From: Mugil cephalus
Taxonomy: Eukaryota > Chordata > Actinopteri > Mugiliformes > Mugilidae
Length of the DNA stretch: 64,000 nt
NCBI RefSeq assembly: GCF_022458985.1
Contig: NC_061781.1
Span: forward strand, 15,093,501-15,157,500
Direction of reading: 5' to 3'
Within the stretch, counting starts at the first letter, position 1. Each line of letters begins with the position of its first letter. This document shows positions 42,600 through 53,747 of this stretch, piece by piece. A program made the translations under genes and the position numbers. Under the pieces are notes generated by a model. It had not been told where the DNA came from, searched no databases, and was given only the letters and a program-made list of their open reading frames with translations.

Positions 42600-43178
42600 C
42601 TGACAGACACGTGGTCCATCATTAGTGAACAGCCGGCAACAGTGTGGCAGCAGGGCTGATAACTCATTCATATGGGGGATGATAGTCGTAGTCCAGGTGG
42701 ATTTTACAGTGTAACACTTTGCAGGACCTCTCAGTGTCTTCGTTTTAATCCAGCTGCATTAAAGGTGGAACACGTAAACGGCACTGTCCTTCAAGCAAAC
42801 TGCAATTTGTGTCAAAAAGACATTAACATGGTACTTCAACACTGTAGGGGCTTTTAACAAAGTTGAATTTCCAATATGGTAGGAGAGGTTGTTGTTGTTG
42901 AACGGATTGTTGTCATGTCCCCGCAGTGCCTGTAGTGGTGCTGTGAGGAGTCTGCTGTGGATCCAACTAAAATCCTCAGCAGCCTACCTACTGCTTGTAA
43001 TTTGCTCTGGCTAGCCTTTATTTACATGCATCCTTATTTCAAGATATACCGAGCTCTATGAAGATCGCCGTTACCATCCTATCTCGAATATCGATGCACA
43101 AATAGCCTAGCTGATTCTAATAGACATTTCGGCCGCCTATCTGGAGCGAATACCTTACACAGCTCATACCAATTCAAG
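42600..43178 (+). other. ino80d: Putative ino80d promoter and non-coding first exon
   Basis: A donor (aattcaag followed by gtaagcc) at 43179 is the best splice donor between ndufs1 and the first ino80d coding exon, which starts at an acceptor at 44698. The first exon would therefore end at 43178. The start is not visible. An ATGGCGGC motif (YY1-like core) lies at 43425-43432, within the predicted first intron. All of this is tentative. Confidence 0.3.
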
Positions 43179-44698
43179 GTAAGCCAAATCGGATTCAGCC
43201 TCGACCTCGATTTCTAGGCGTACCGTTTTGCACTGACCTCAGTCGGACAGGCGCTCTACTAGATACCGGTGTCCTAGCGTAGCTAGGAGGCCTATTATAT
43301 GAGACTAATTTATTTTACAGCTTCTGTTTCAACTAAATGTTTCAGCGTCTTACATGTGTGTAGAGAATAGTGCAATGATTACAGTTTTAAGCCGTGTAGC
43401 CTGCTAATGTCATATTATATAACGATGGCGGCTATAATTCATATCGATTATCACGGAGGCCTTGGGTAACAGGCCTTGAGCCTCGTATGGATACCCTTTG
43501 TTTGAAAGTATTTAACCATAAATACATCGTATTTCTTTCCAGCAAAATCTTACTAAAGTTTCGATCAATTATCATTGTTATTTTTTGATCATGCGTGCAA
43601 ATTTCTAAATTAAAAATAAACTGGAAATAGACCTTTATAGTGTTGCCGTTTGCTGATGTTTCCGTTTCCTGGTTAGCTACCGCCTACTAATGTGTGTTTT
43701 TAGCTTTGTTAGCTAACTAGCAAATATGACTTTTTGTGCGTGGCCTGTGCTGACAATAATTATTTTTGACTGAGGAGGGATACTGCTCTATCTTTTGGCA
43801 TAGGACATGGGTCGCTGATGCACTTAAACATGCTTATTTTGTTAAAATATTAAGTTTCACGGCAGTCTGTCGTATCCAAGCTAATGTGGCTGGCTAACAT
43901 TAGTCACCGTGTGCTGCCTCACCAAAGGTGTTTACTCATACTCATATTAAAATCACTTATCCAAACTGGCATTGTTTAACCAGTGAGCACTTCTGCTGAC
44001 AGAGCCATAACACCTCTAACACCAACTTGAAAACTCAAAGTTTAAGGTAGCATCTAAGCTACAGTTATCATTACAGTATGTCTTGGCATAGCTGTGGCTC
44101 GCAAATGGTATGCTTGTTATGAAGCTTTATCTCCACTCAGTACAAATAATTATTTATTACCTGTTGAAACGTGACTTTTTTCTTGAGTTGTCTTGTGTGA
44201 TCTTACCCCTGTGTTTTCTAGATGTTAAGTTGGTCAGGCAGACTTCCGTCTGGCAGTACTTTGTGTTTTACCTACATCACATTATTATGTATCGGAAGGA
44301 CTATTGAATGGACTGTGGAATAAAATCATATACAGTTTTCCACCTGTTTCACAGAAAAATAAAGGGCACGCAAAGAACCAATGCCCAAAGGCAAATAGTT
44401 TGTTGTCAAGTTTTTTTAATTAGTTAATTATTAACACATATCAACAACACACAATGCAATTTAACGAGCAATCAAGTTCAAGAAAGTTTTCTCAGTTATT
44501 CATGTGGCTCAAAACCCATTTACACGGCAAATAACATAGTCACATACCTTTTACTGTTGGGGAAGGATTGAGTTAATAATCACCTGCTACAGAAGCAGGG
44601 ACTTTTGCCATGCCTCTTAGTGCTGCATGTGCATGCGTGGTTGCCTGTTCATTGAGAAGTGATGCCATTCTTGTTTTTCCCTGCCTTTATCCCATCAG
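43179..44698. other. Predicted first intron of ino80d
   Basis: AT-rich, no coding exon or mobile element recognised. It ends in the acceptor cccatcag just before the ino80d start exon. Confidence 0.4.
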
Positions 44699-44727
44699 CT
44701 GATGTTGTCAAGGACAAGAGTCACGTG

Positions 44728-47700
44728 ATGTATGAAGGCAAACACATACACTTCTCAGAGGTGGACAATAAGCCGTTGTGCTCGTACAGCCCAAAGCTGT
44801 GCAAGCAGCGCAGACTAAATGGCTATGCGTTCTGTATCCGGCACGTTCTGGAGGATAAGACGGCCCCCTTCAAGCAGTGTGAGTATGTGGCCAAGTACAA
44901 CAGCCAGCGATGTACCAACCCCATCCCCAAGTCTGAGGACCGCAGGTGTGTATGATTGACGAGGCTAATTCCACTTTGTTGTTTAGAATATATATATATA
45001 TACCAGTCACAGATTTGCACTATATGCTGAGGATGTTCTTGTTTTTCAGATACTGTAACAGCCATCTGCAGGTTCTGGGATTTATCCCCAAGAAGGAACG
45101 GAAAAAGAAGCATGACGCTTTGGAGGAAATGCGCTCACGGGCTCACCTGGAGTCAGTGGCTCTCAATATAACTGTGCCCAGTCTAGCTCTGAAAGCTCCC
45201 AATGGTATAGACGAACTTCCACCATCTCCCCCATGTACACGCCTGTTACCCCTCCCCGACGGAGAACTCCTGGACCCTTTTGCCTTTTATGAGGATGACA
45301 CCGATGGGGAGGAGGTGGGTACTCCTCGGAAGGGCAACGCCATCAAGAAAAAACTACAGAGTCGGCTGGTGCTCAACCAGAAACTCTGTCATGACACAGA
45401 CCTCTTCCAGCCACCTCCTGAGCACTTTACTCCCTCACCTGTCTCGCGAGTCCACCCCTCTTCTCCGCTCAACACTCATCTACCGCGGCAGCATCCAGGT
45501 CTTCTCCAGCCCCCTCAACACTCCAGCACGACTTCCTTCATCTTCCCAGGACAGCAGCAGGGTTTATTATGCAATCCACCACCACCTCAGACGGTCAACT
45601 TTCTGCCTCCAGGGATGCCCGCTAACGCAGCACCCAGTCCAGTGCAACAGTCTGGGCCATCGCTCAGCAGGAAAATGCCTTTCACTGCTACTAACTTGCC
45701 GGTCAGTTGCAAGGACGGTGGCAGTAACAATCAACGGCATGTGGTTGTCATGCGCCCCACTGCCTTCTCACCTTCTGCCAGCTGCCTGGCCAGATTGCAA
45801 CATCTGGTGCAGCTGTGTGCAAAGAGACAACGGGAGCATGGAGACCTCTTTCCTCATCTAGGTAACTGATTTTAATGTATTTAACACCAGTTTAAACTCA
45901 TAAATTCACATGTATTGTTGGCTGCAAGGTGGTTTATAAGGTAAATATGAGCAACTGAGAACAATGAGCTGCTGTAACCGGCTATTTTCTAGGACTTGAC
46001 TGGTCAGAGGACAGTGCTGATGATGACGATGATGAAGAAGAGGAGGAGGCAGAGAGATTGGCTCCTTTTCAGAGCTCTTGGCGGCCACAGAATGGGTTGG
46101 TATCCTAACATGTGAACCTACAGTGTAACATTTAACTCACTGACACGGCGACTATCTTGTGTTTCCAAACAGGTTGGAAGACGACAGCGGTTCCTCTCGG
46201 AGGACACGGCTGCTTAGGCTTTGTTCATACCTCCAGGAAAAATACAAGCACATGTGCAGGCAGGAGAGGGCGAGTATCCGCCAGAAGAGATACCGCTATG
46301 CCTTCCGCAAAGCCTTGCTGCACGCCGCCAGCAACAACCCCGACTGTGCGGGGCAGTTGATCCAGGAGTTGAGTGGTGCCTCTCACAGCTCCTCAGGGTA
46401 TTCTCACAGCTATTATATCAGTCAGCTTTGTTTACCTGTCAAGACACACGTGAATACATTGTATACATTGTAATAAGTAGGTTATGTCAGTTACGAATCT
46501 TAAGTTAGAAAGTTAGCGTCCCATTTCTGTATAGGTTTTAATGGTTTTGTCGGGGTGAACAGAATTATGTTCCACTTCCATTCCAAATGAGCACATCATA
46601 ATAAATGTTTAGTGCTTTTAATGTGGTCACCATTTGTTCAGTCCTGATTCTGTTTACCTCTGCAGTGTGGCTCCAGCAAGGCCGCAGAGCACAGATATGG
46701 GGACCTGCACTGGCAGCACAAAGGGTCAGGCCTGCAGCAACAGAGCTCTGCCCTTCACTCGACACTGCTTTCAGCGTATCCTTTGCACCAAAACCATGAC
46801 TCTACTGTTGGTCACTGCAGATGCAGAACAAAAGCTGAGATCTAATTTAAAATGTAATGTTTTATTTTTATTTTCTTTTACTTTTTAAACTCCATACTAT
46901 GATCATCATGCCTTTCGGTGCGGCACATTTCGGTTTTTCCTTCATTGTTCTCTACAGACATTCTGTTGAATCGTTCCCAGCAGCTCTTTGCTAGTTGCAC
47001 GGCCAAATTTGCAGATGGTCAGCAGTGCTCCATCCCCGTGTTTGACATCACGCACCAGACACCACTCTGTGAAGAGCATGCCAAAAAGATGGTGAGTTCA
47101 GGGTTTAAAGGAAAACTTGATAAATCTTAGGATGTAATCTTATTTGTTGTCAGAGAGACGGATGAGGACATCGATAGCATGTTCGTGTCATTATGTTAGC
47201 TGCTGTTAGCTAAGCTTAGCATAAAGGCCGGACATTTGAGGGGAAAATCCGACATGTTTCTGTCCACAGCGAACAAAATCTGCCTTCCAGCGCTACCAGT
47301 GAAATTAACAAAAGGTGGATTGTGTTGTCTTTGAATGAGCCATGGCCAGCTGTTCCTTTTGTTTCCTGTTTTTGTGTAAAGCCAAGTTAGCCAGCTGTCA
47401 TCCGTAGTGGTATCATTCTTTGCACATACTTCTCCTTTGTATCTGTGCAAAAAAAATAAAAAATAAAATGTTGCGTTGATTGTGAACCGTCTGTGTGACT
47501 CCAGGATAACTTCCTGCGTGGAGATGGAAACCGACGAGTGCAGCACCAGCAGCAGCAACAGCGAAAGCCACGAAAAAAGACCAAACCGCCGGCACTCACC
47601 AAAAAACACAAGAAGAAGAGGAGGAGAGGGCCACGGAGGCCTCAGAAACCAATTCCTCCAGCGTTGCCGCAGGGGAACCTGGGGATGCCTTCTACGAGCC

Positions 47701-49156
47701 TAGCGATGCCCTCGCCCAGCATCAGGTTTGTTACGCTTGTGTCCGCGAGTTAAAAATTTAGTGCGAGGCGGATCAAGTGTCAGGAGAACACTCGTTCTCA
47801 GGCTCTGATGTCACACATCTCAACAGTTCCTTCCCTGGTGTGTTTCTCCTCTAACCTTTTTCTTTATCTTATCTTTGCGGCAGGAGCCCTTCAACTCCAG
47901 ACCTGAGTACAGACGAGCTTCCTGACGATATCACCAATGACATGGCAGACATTCCAAATGACCTTGAGCTAAACCAGGAGGATTTCTCCGACGTGCTACC
48001 CAGACTACCCGACGACCTGCAGGACTTTGACTTGTTTGAAGGTTGTCTTCCAGCTCATGCTTGTGAACCACTATGCCTCTATCCTCTGTCTGTGATTTTA
48101 TAACGACAAGTGTGCTAAATGTTTTGTGCAGGCAAAAACGGGGATCTGCTGCCCACCACAGAGGAGGCTGAGGAGTTGGTCCGCGCACTGCAAGCTATGG
48201 GGTCTTACCCAGACTCTCTGGTGTGCCTGACCTCCATCGCGGACCTGGCCCCTAATGAAGGCGTGGACCACAGAGCCTTGACTGTGTTTCCCGGTCCCGT
48301 GCAGCCGGGAGGCATGGGAGACCTGCTCAACAGCCGCATCCCCACGGAGAACTTCACCAGCCTCGAGCTGGAGGACAACCTACTGCAGTCCACCGGGGAT
48401 CACTTCCCTCCCTCGCCGCCCTCTCAACCCGCTAACCAGCCCCCACCGCCCAACCTGACCCCGTCCTCTTCTGCAGTAGCCCCCGCCACCACCTCCCTGC
48501 TCACTCAAACCTCCATAGCGGATAGAACGTTTTCTCGGACACACCCGTCCCACGTCCTGGCCAAGTCCGACGCTCCCACGTCGTCTCCCCAAGGCAGCCA
48601 CTACAGCAGTGAGCACGTGCCATCCCCGTACAGCGACCACATATCTTCTCCCCACGCCAGCTCCTTCCAGACGGACACCCCTATGCTGCTGGAAGTCCCT
48701 CTCAGCGGGGTACCAGGAACCCCGCGCACCACGTGGAACAACCTCCCCCTGCCCCTCACCGACCCCACGCAGTTCGGCAATCTCATAGGATCAGAAAGTC
48801 ATCTCATATCCACGTCCCTGTCCACCCCTCCCGCCACCACCCACTCTGTGACGCTGCAGCCTATGGCTGCTCTCTCAGCAATGCCTCAGAGCGGCCTGAC
48901 CGGTTTAACGACTCCTCCTGCGCCTTCGTCCTCCCTGCCATCTTCCTCCCGCGATCTGTTGACCTCCGCACAGCCCAAGCAACAGCTCCCTCAGTTCAGC
49001 GCGGCCTTCGGCCATCAATTGGCCTCCCACAGTGGCATCCCGAAAGACGTGCAGCCCAGCCACAGCTCCACAGCGCCCCCTGCTGGCTTCTCTATAGTTA
49101 GTGCCACCGCAGCAAGTGCCAACAGCGCCACACCACCTTTCACGCAAAGCAAATGA
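44728..49156 (+). CDS. ino80d: INO80 complex subunit D
   Basis: Nuclear accessory subunit of the INO80 chromatin-remodelling complex. Exons: 44728-44945, 45050-45861, 45993-46095, 46173-46397, 46666-46775, 46958-47091, 47505-47725, 47884-48041, 48132-49156. The chain gives 3006 nt: 1001 codons plus stop (human 1027). The N-terminus MYEGKHIHFSEVDNKPLCSY is essentially identical to human. Two Cys/His-rich zinc-finger-like modules (zf-C3Hc3H type) lie at about 18-85 and 467-533. They are separated by a Pro-rich linker and an acidic run with DDDDDEEEEE. A strongly basic segment (QRKPRKKTKPPALTKKHKKK, then RRRGPRRPQKP; about 555-590) is a likely nuclear localisation signal. A conserved acidic block (LPDDLQDFD) follows, then a 300-residue Ser/Pro/Thr-rich tail with conserved QLPQFSAAFGHQLASHSGIP. 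The exon 3 donor is unusual (gttggt): the better-looking GT three bases on would cause a frameshift and a stop. Confidence 0.98.
47198..47400. repeat. Dispersed repeat copy in an ino80d intron
   Basis: Contains gctgttagctaagcttagca plus taaaggccgg at the left. At the right, tttcctgtttttgtgtaaag is followed by ccaagttagccagct. The two ends are imperfect inverted copies and the left end resembles the arm near 22149-22190. Probably the same old fish repeat family. Confidence 0.4.
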
Positions 49157-51700
49157 GAGCATGCAGCGGCTGCATGATGGTCGGTGGACTCACAGTCACT
49201 TTAAAACCCAGCCGACTGGCTTCCGATTAACCACACCTGTTCATCTGCTACATGTGTGCAATGTGGTAATAGTGCACTATTTGATAATGAATTTGCACAA
49301 CCTCAGATTTTCCTCAATATTTTCTAGTTTCCTTTTTACCTTCTGTAGCCAGACGCCGTCTGAGATTTGAAGTCAGTGTGAGTCCACCAGTTTGATGCCT
49401 TGTGGTTTTGACAGCAGGGAGTTGCGGGTGAAAACTGGCGGAAGGACCTCAGCAGAGATTATCTGTGTCACCGTGCTCGGAATCCATTGAAGCCTCAATA
49501 AGTGGTCAGTTTCGTTTTGCTTTGCCAGTTTTAGTCCTGTCTTAAAATGATCAACTGTACCCCGCCTTGCTCAGATGGCCATCGCATTTTTTTTTTTTTT
49601 TTTAAATTTTATGTCCCCACCTGTTTCATACACTGCTTCTGTCACCCTCTGAAAGACGAGAGTAAGAGATCGTGACATTTATGTGATCCATTATGTTTCA
49701 AGCTATTTAACTGTTATCATGATATAGAATCTTACTGAGTCAGATTTCACAGTCATATAAATTTACCAAAATACTTTTAAACAGCTGTTTTTATAGTGTG
49801 TATATTGTATATGTGCTCATTTATCGGTTTGCTCAGACGTCAAAATCTCTGACCTCGCCATTGGTTGTGGGACTCTGAGCGGCCTAGTAGACACTTGAAG
49901 GTAAATCTAGTTTCTTAAAGCAATAAACACATTAACACATTGACTCTTAGCATTGTAAGGTCTTTTATTGGTCTCGTTACATGTAGCTTCACCTGCTGAA
50001 TCCAGGCTGGATGGATAGATTTTGGCCTCTATGACTTTTTGTATAACGTTTGGTTATACAACAGTTTCGCTCACTGATCAGGTCAGCGTCTTCTCTCTCG
50101 AGTGGATCATTAAGGCTAATAAACTAGCTTCAGTGTTATGACGACGATGATGATAATGATGATGATGATGGCATAATCCAGGGACTTTTAAGTGTCTACT
50201 CTCAAAGGTGCTCTCTGGTCCACATATACAATGGTCTTTGGTGGCTTGCATGTCTCACGAAAACAAAGTTCCATTTCAGGACTACCCAGAGAAGGCTGTG
50301 GAGCTAATTTGGTTTTGGAGATTTTACACAATGTTATGAACTGGTGTATTTTTGCACGTCTGAAGTAAAGCACTGTCAGTTATTAAAGTGATTTTAAGCT
50401 AAACGATGCAAACCTGGGGTCTGGTTATAGTTTTTAGAAAACGAGGACTCGTCCACCCTGTCTGTCAAACGTCTCACACAGCAGTACAACCATGGCTTTT
50501 GATAGATCATATATTAGACATTTGACAGCTTGTCAGACATTGTTGAGTATTAGGTATTTAGAATATCAGTCTCTATCTTGGTTGGTGAATTATTGAGTAG
50601 CAATGGACTGAAATTGTTATTTGCGATGTGTTCAGTGGAACCCGTGTCTTGTAGAGTTTTTTTTTTAATGGCTATCAAAATGGGTGGGAGTTCTCTTTGT
50701 TGGAGGGATCAATGTTCGTTTGTATGCTTGTCTTTTTTGTCTTCGATGATGTCCCGATGGAAAGGTGTTGTGTTCTTTTTGATAGCTATTAAACTCCAGG
50801 GGGAAGTCTTGAGATTGCGTGGGGCGGCGCCTGTTTGCGTTAAAAATGCATTGTAATGATAGATGATGGCTCGATTCTCGGATTATATGCATTGTTTCGT
50901 GGAGAAAGTACAGATTCAGTTCCGACATCGATTTGCACAGGAGTGAATGAGGTGTTTCACGTGTTCCTCGTTATGTCTTGCCTTTTTTTTTTTTCCTCTC
51001 TCTTTTTTTTTTTCTTTGGCTTGAATGCTCATTACTCAAACAGCTGCCATCACTACCAGCTTTGAGCCTGCACCAGACCCACCCTCCTCCTCCTCCTCCT
51101 CCTCCTCCTCCTCTCCCCATTTCCAGCTGTGAAAAGGCCCAGTTCTGTCTCTCCCTTCCAAAGAGAAAACACAGTCTGAAGTGTAAAAATCTGTAGCTAC
51201 ACCAGAGATGACTGGGCCGTCACAGTGACCCCTAGAAAAAAACGAGAAGAAGGAAAAAGGAAAAAAAAAACTTTTAAAAAATGGGTGAAAATGTCAGTTT
51301 GGAATAAGCAAGGCAATACTGCTGTATCCACATAGCATGAGATTAGTCGCTGCACCAGTTTACTCTCCCGACAACCACGTAGAACAAAATTTTACAGGGC
51401 TCGTAGGCACATGTAACTGCTTGAATTCAGAGATGGCTGACAAATTCCTATACTCATTGAATGTACTGTATTACTGTTTTTAAAGATAGGATGAGCTAAT
51501 CTAGTCACCTTTTGTTATCGGTCCTTGTTTAATTTGTCTAAGGTATTTTTTGTATACAAAAGTTTACATTTTTATGTATATTTTTCTTGTGTACAAATTA
51601 TGTAATATGTGTACAAACACTGTATGTAATATCTGTATATAGTGTGAGAAATTTGATCTTTTGTTTTTGGATGTATAAATAAAAACTTGCTGTGAGGTAT
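49157..51700 (+). other. ino80d: ino80d 3' untranslated region
   Basis: About 2.5 kb without a gene, ending near an AATAAA at 51678-51683 followed by a GT-rich element (cttgctgtgaggtatttgctg). An earlier AATAAA near 49922 could give a shorter form. It contains a (GAT)n run at about 50145-50170, a T-run at 49588-49603, and a (TCC)n tract at about 51083-51113. Long 3' UTRs are typical of vertebrate INO80D. Confidence 0.65.
51678..51683 (+). promoter_or_regulatory. ino80d: Polyadenylation signal of ino80d
   Basis: AATAAA in tgtataaataaaaacttgc, the last canonical hexamer before sequence that no longer looks like a transcript end. It is followed within 20 bp by a GT-rich downstream element. Confidence 0.6.
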
Positions 51701-52089
51701 TTGCTGACAGAGTTTTGTGGCTTTTTTTTTTTTTTTTTTAAACCAGGTCAACCCATTTTACTAAAAGCCTTTAACTTTTCAAGTACGAGGAACTGAAAAA
51801 TGTTTCAGGTGTCAGCTGCAAAATTAGGTTTGTATCATGCTATATTGTTAAATTAAAGGACTGAGTATGTTGTGTTTATGGCTGGGTAGTTTTCTGGTTG
51901 AAAGCGGTCTGAGCCCTGCACTTTAAAATGTTCGTTAAGGTAAGTTGTGAGATTTTAAATTCGCAATAGTATTTCCCTATAAAGTTAAAGAGCCTTTTAT
52001 CATTAGACTAAACACTAACCGTCACATTAAAACTTTTAAAAGATTAAAAGTTCCAACTTCAACGTGTGGATGGAGACCCCAAGCCACTG

Positions 52090-52280
52090 AAAATTCAGTG
52101 TACATGTCATTAACCTATAACCTGCTAAAAAAAAAAAAAAACTACCATGTCACTTATATACCACACTATTTATGCTACATACACTTACTACTCATTGCAC
52201 TAGATGCTAACCTACATTCTGTTCCTCTGTACCTATATATATGTAATGGCAATAAAGTTGAATCTAATCTAAATGGAAAT
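52090..52280 (+). mobile_element. 3' tail of a non-LTR retrotransposon
   Basis: The sequence ctatttatgctacatacact, continuing to a short-period tail aataaagttgaatctaatct, matches the usual 3' end of a fish LINE family. Only the non-coding tail is present, consistent with 5'-truncated insertion. The element start is uncertain. Confidence 0.5.
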
Positions 52281-52621
52281 GACATCATTGTAGATTTTAA
52301 CCTAAACTATGTCGTATTGTAAAATCCAGTGTTTGATGTTTAAATCTAAATAGTTAAAAGATTCTGTCCGCCATGAATGAAAGTGGCTCAAGTTTCCTGT
52401 TTTGAAATCTGGTAAATTGTGCAATGATTTGAAATGAGCAAAACTATCTCGTCACTTTCAGGGGGTATAATCAGAATCTGCTAAAATTGTGAATTAAAAA
52501 TAAATAAATAACTAAACTGACTTGAGCATTTTCGAATTGATCAGACATCCGTCCTTACCTTCTGGCAAGTCATGTGATCCAAGTCCTGTAAACAAAAACA
52601 CCACCCCTTTATCTAAATGTG

Positions 52622-53747
52622 CACAGCAAAATCAGCAGTCAAATCAACACCATCAGAGTTAATCTCAATACTTTTAAAGCGTCTGCATGGGTCCAGCCAA
52701 AAGGTGTTAATGAGTCTTTTTGAAGTGTTGGTATGTCAACACTCCCAACGTATTTATTGACTTTTCTATAGTTAAAAATTAACATTTCTCAATACTAACC
52801 AGTGTTAGCTCCTCTCAACACTAGTGCAAGTTGTTAGATATCAACTTCCTCATACTGTCAATTGTTAACTACTACACGTGTTCTCTCCATATTTACACAG
52901 TATGGTGTAAATGTTTTTTTTTTTCTTTTCTTTTCGGTTACATATTACATGTAAAGTAAATGATGATGAGTCTGTTGAACCATGAGGTGTTAAAAACCAC
53001 TCGGGAGGCCGGGGTTCGAATCCCACTGTGTCCAGGCCAGATAACATTGGCTGGTTTCAAATGTTCTGTTTTATGTGTGCGCGTAATGACTTGGCACACA
53101 CGCACAACCTATTATTTATTGGTCTCCACCCTGACGTTAGTGAATGAATGAGGCAAAACGCTGCTTACGTAGGAGCACCAACGTTGAGTGCAGGCGGTCT
53201 CAAATCATTTAGTACGTTTACATGTACAATTTAATAGAGCTTTGCTCTAGACTCATCAGCTGTAACATCTGCAATAGCCTACTAACCGTGTAAATGTCCA
53301 TGAATTAGCATTTACTGACGTCAGCATGGCTGAAGAAATCAAATGTTAGCATTAGCTTGGTGTCCTCTTTACAGGACATGCGAGAACAGTCAATATTAAT
53401 ATCAAACATTACATTATATGCGAAACGAATCACATTTACTCACCATCAAAGCTTTCTCATTAGTAACACCAGTCGGTTGTTCTCAGGATGACTGGCCAGG
53501 TACGGGTATAATTAATGGGCGGGGCTAAGAAACGAACACCTGAAGGTGTCATCGCCAGATTCAGAGCTCCTCATAGAAATGAAAGGTTAAATGTGTTGCA
53601 CTGCTACTCCCAGAGTTAAATTCACTCCATTTTAACACCAACTACTGTCTGAGAGTTATATATAACACATGTAACTCTACAAAGAGTATAATTAACTCTA
53701 GCAAAAATTTCGCTAACACCAGAATTTTAACTACAGCATTTGCTGTG
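52622..53747. mobile_element. Non-autonomous DNA transposon-like element with TTAACAC-rich ends
   Basis: The ends cacagcaaaatcagcag and (reverse complement of the right end) cacagcaaatgctgtag form an imperfect terminal inverted repeat over about 1.1 kb. Both subterminal regions are packed with gttaa/ttaac and agtgttaa/aacact motifs in both orientations, typical of a fish MITE/solo family. No transposase is encoded. A clear target-site duplication could not be assigned, so the limits may be off by a few bases. Confidence 0.55.
52975..53045 (+). repeat. tRNA-like B-box segment inside the TTAACAC-rich element
   Basis: GGTTCGAATCC at 53013-53023 is a perfect RNA polymerase III B-box/T-arm sequence followed by a short CACTGTGTCCA tail. 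I could not fold a complete cloverleaf from the preceding bases, so it is not called as a tRNA gene. It is more likely a tRNA-derived fragment carried in the repeat. Confidence 0.4.

Noticed and set aside
47387..47611. Minus-strand frames with poly-Cys or poly-Ala over ino80d exon 7
   Set aside because: Antisense shadows of the CAG- and AAG-rich ino80d coding exon.
53013..53023. Possible tRNA gene (perfect B-box)
   Set aside because: No matching A-box at the right distance and no foldable acceptor stem; treated as a tRNA-derived repeat piece.
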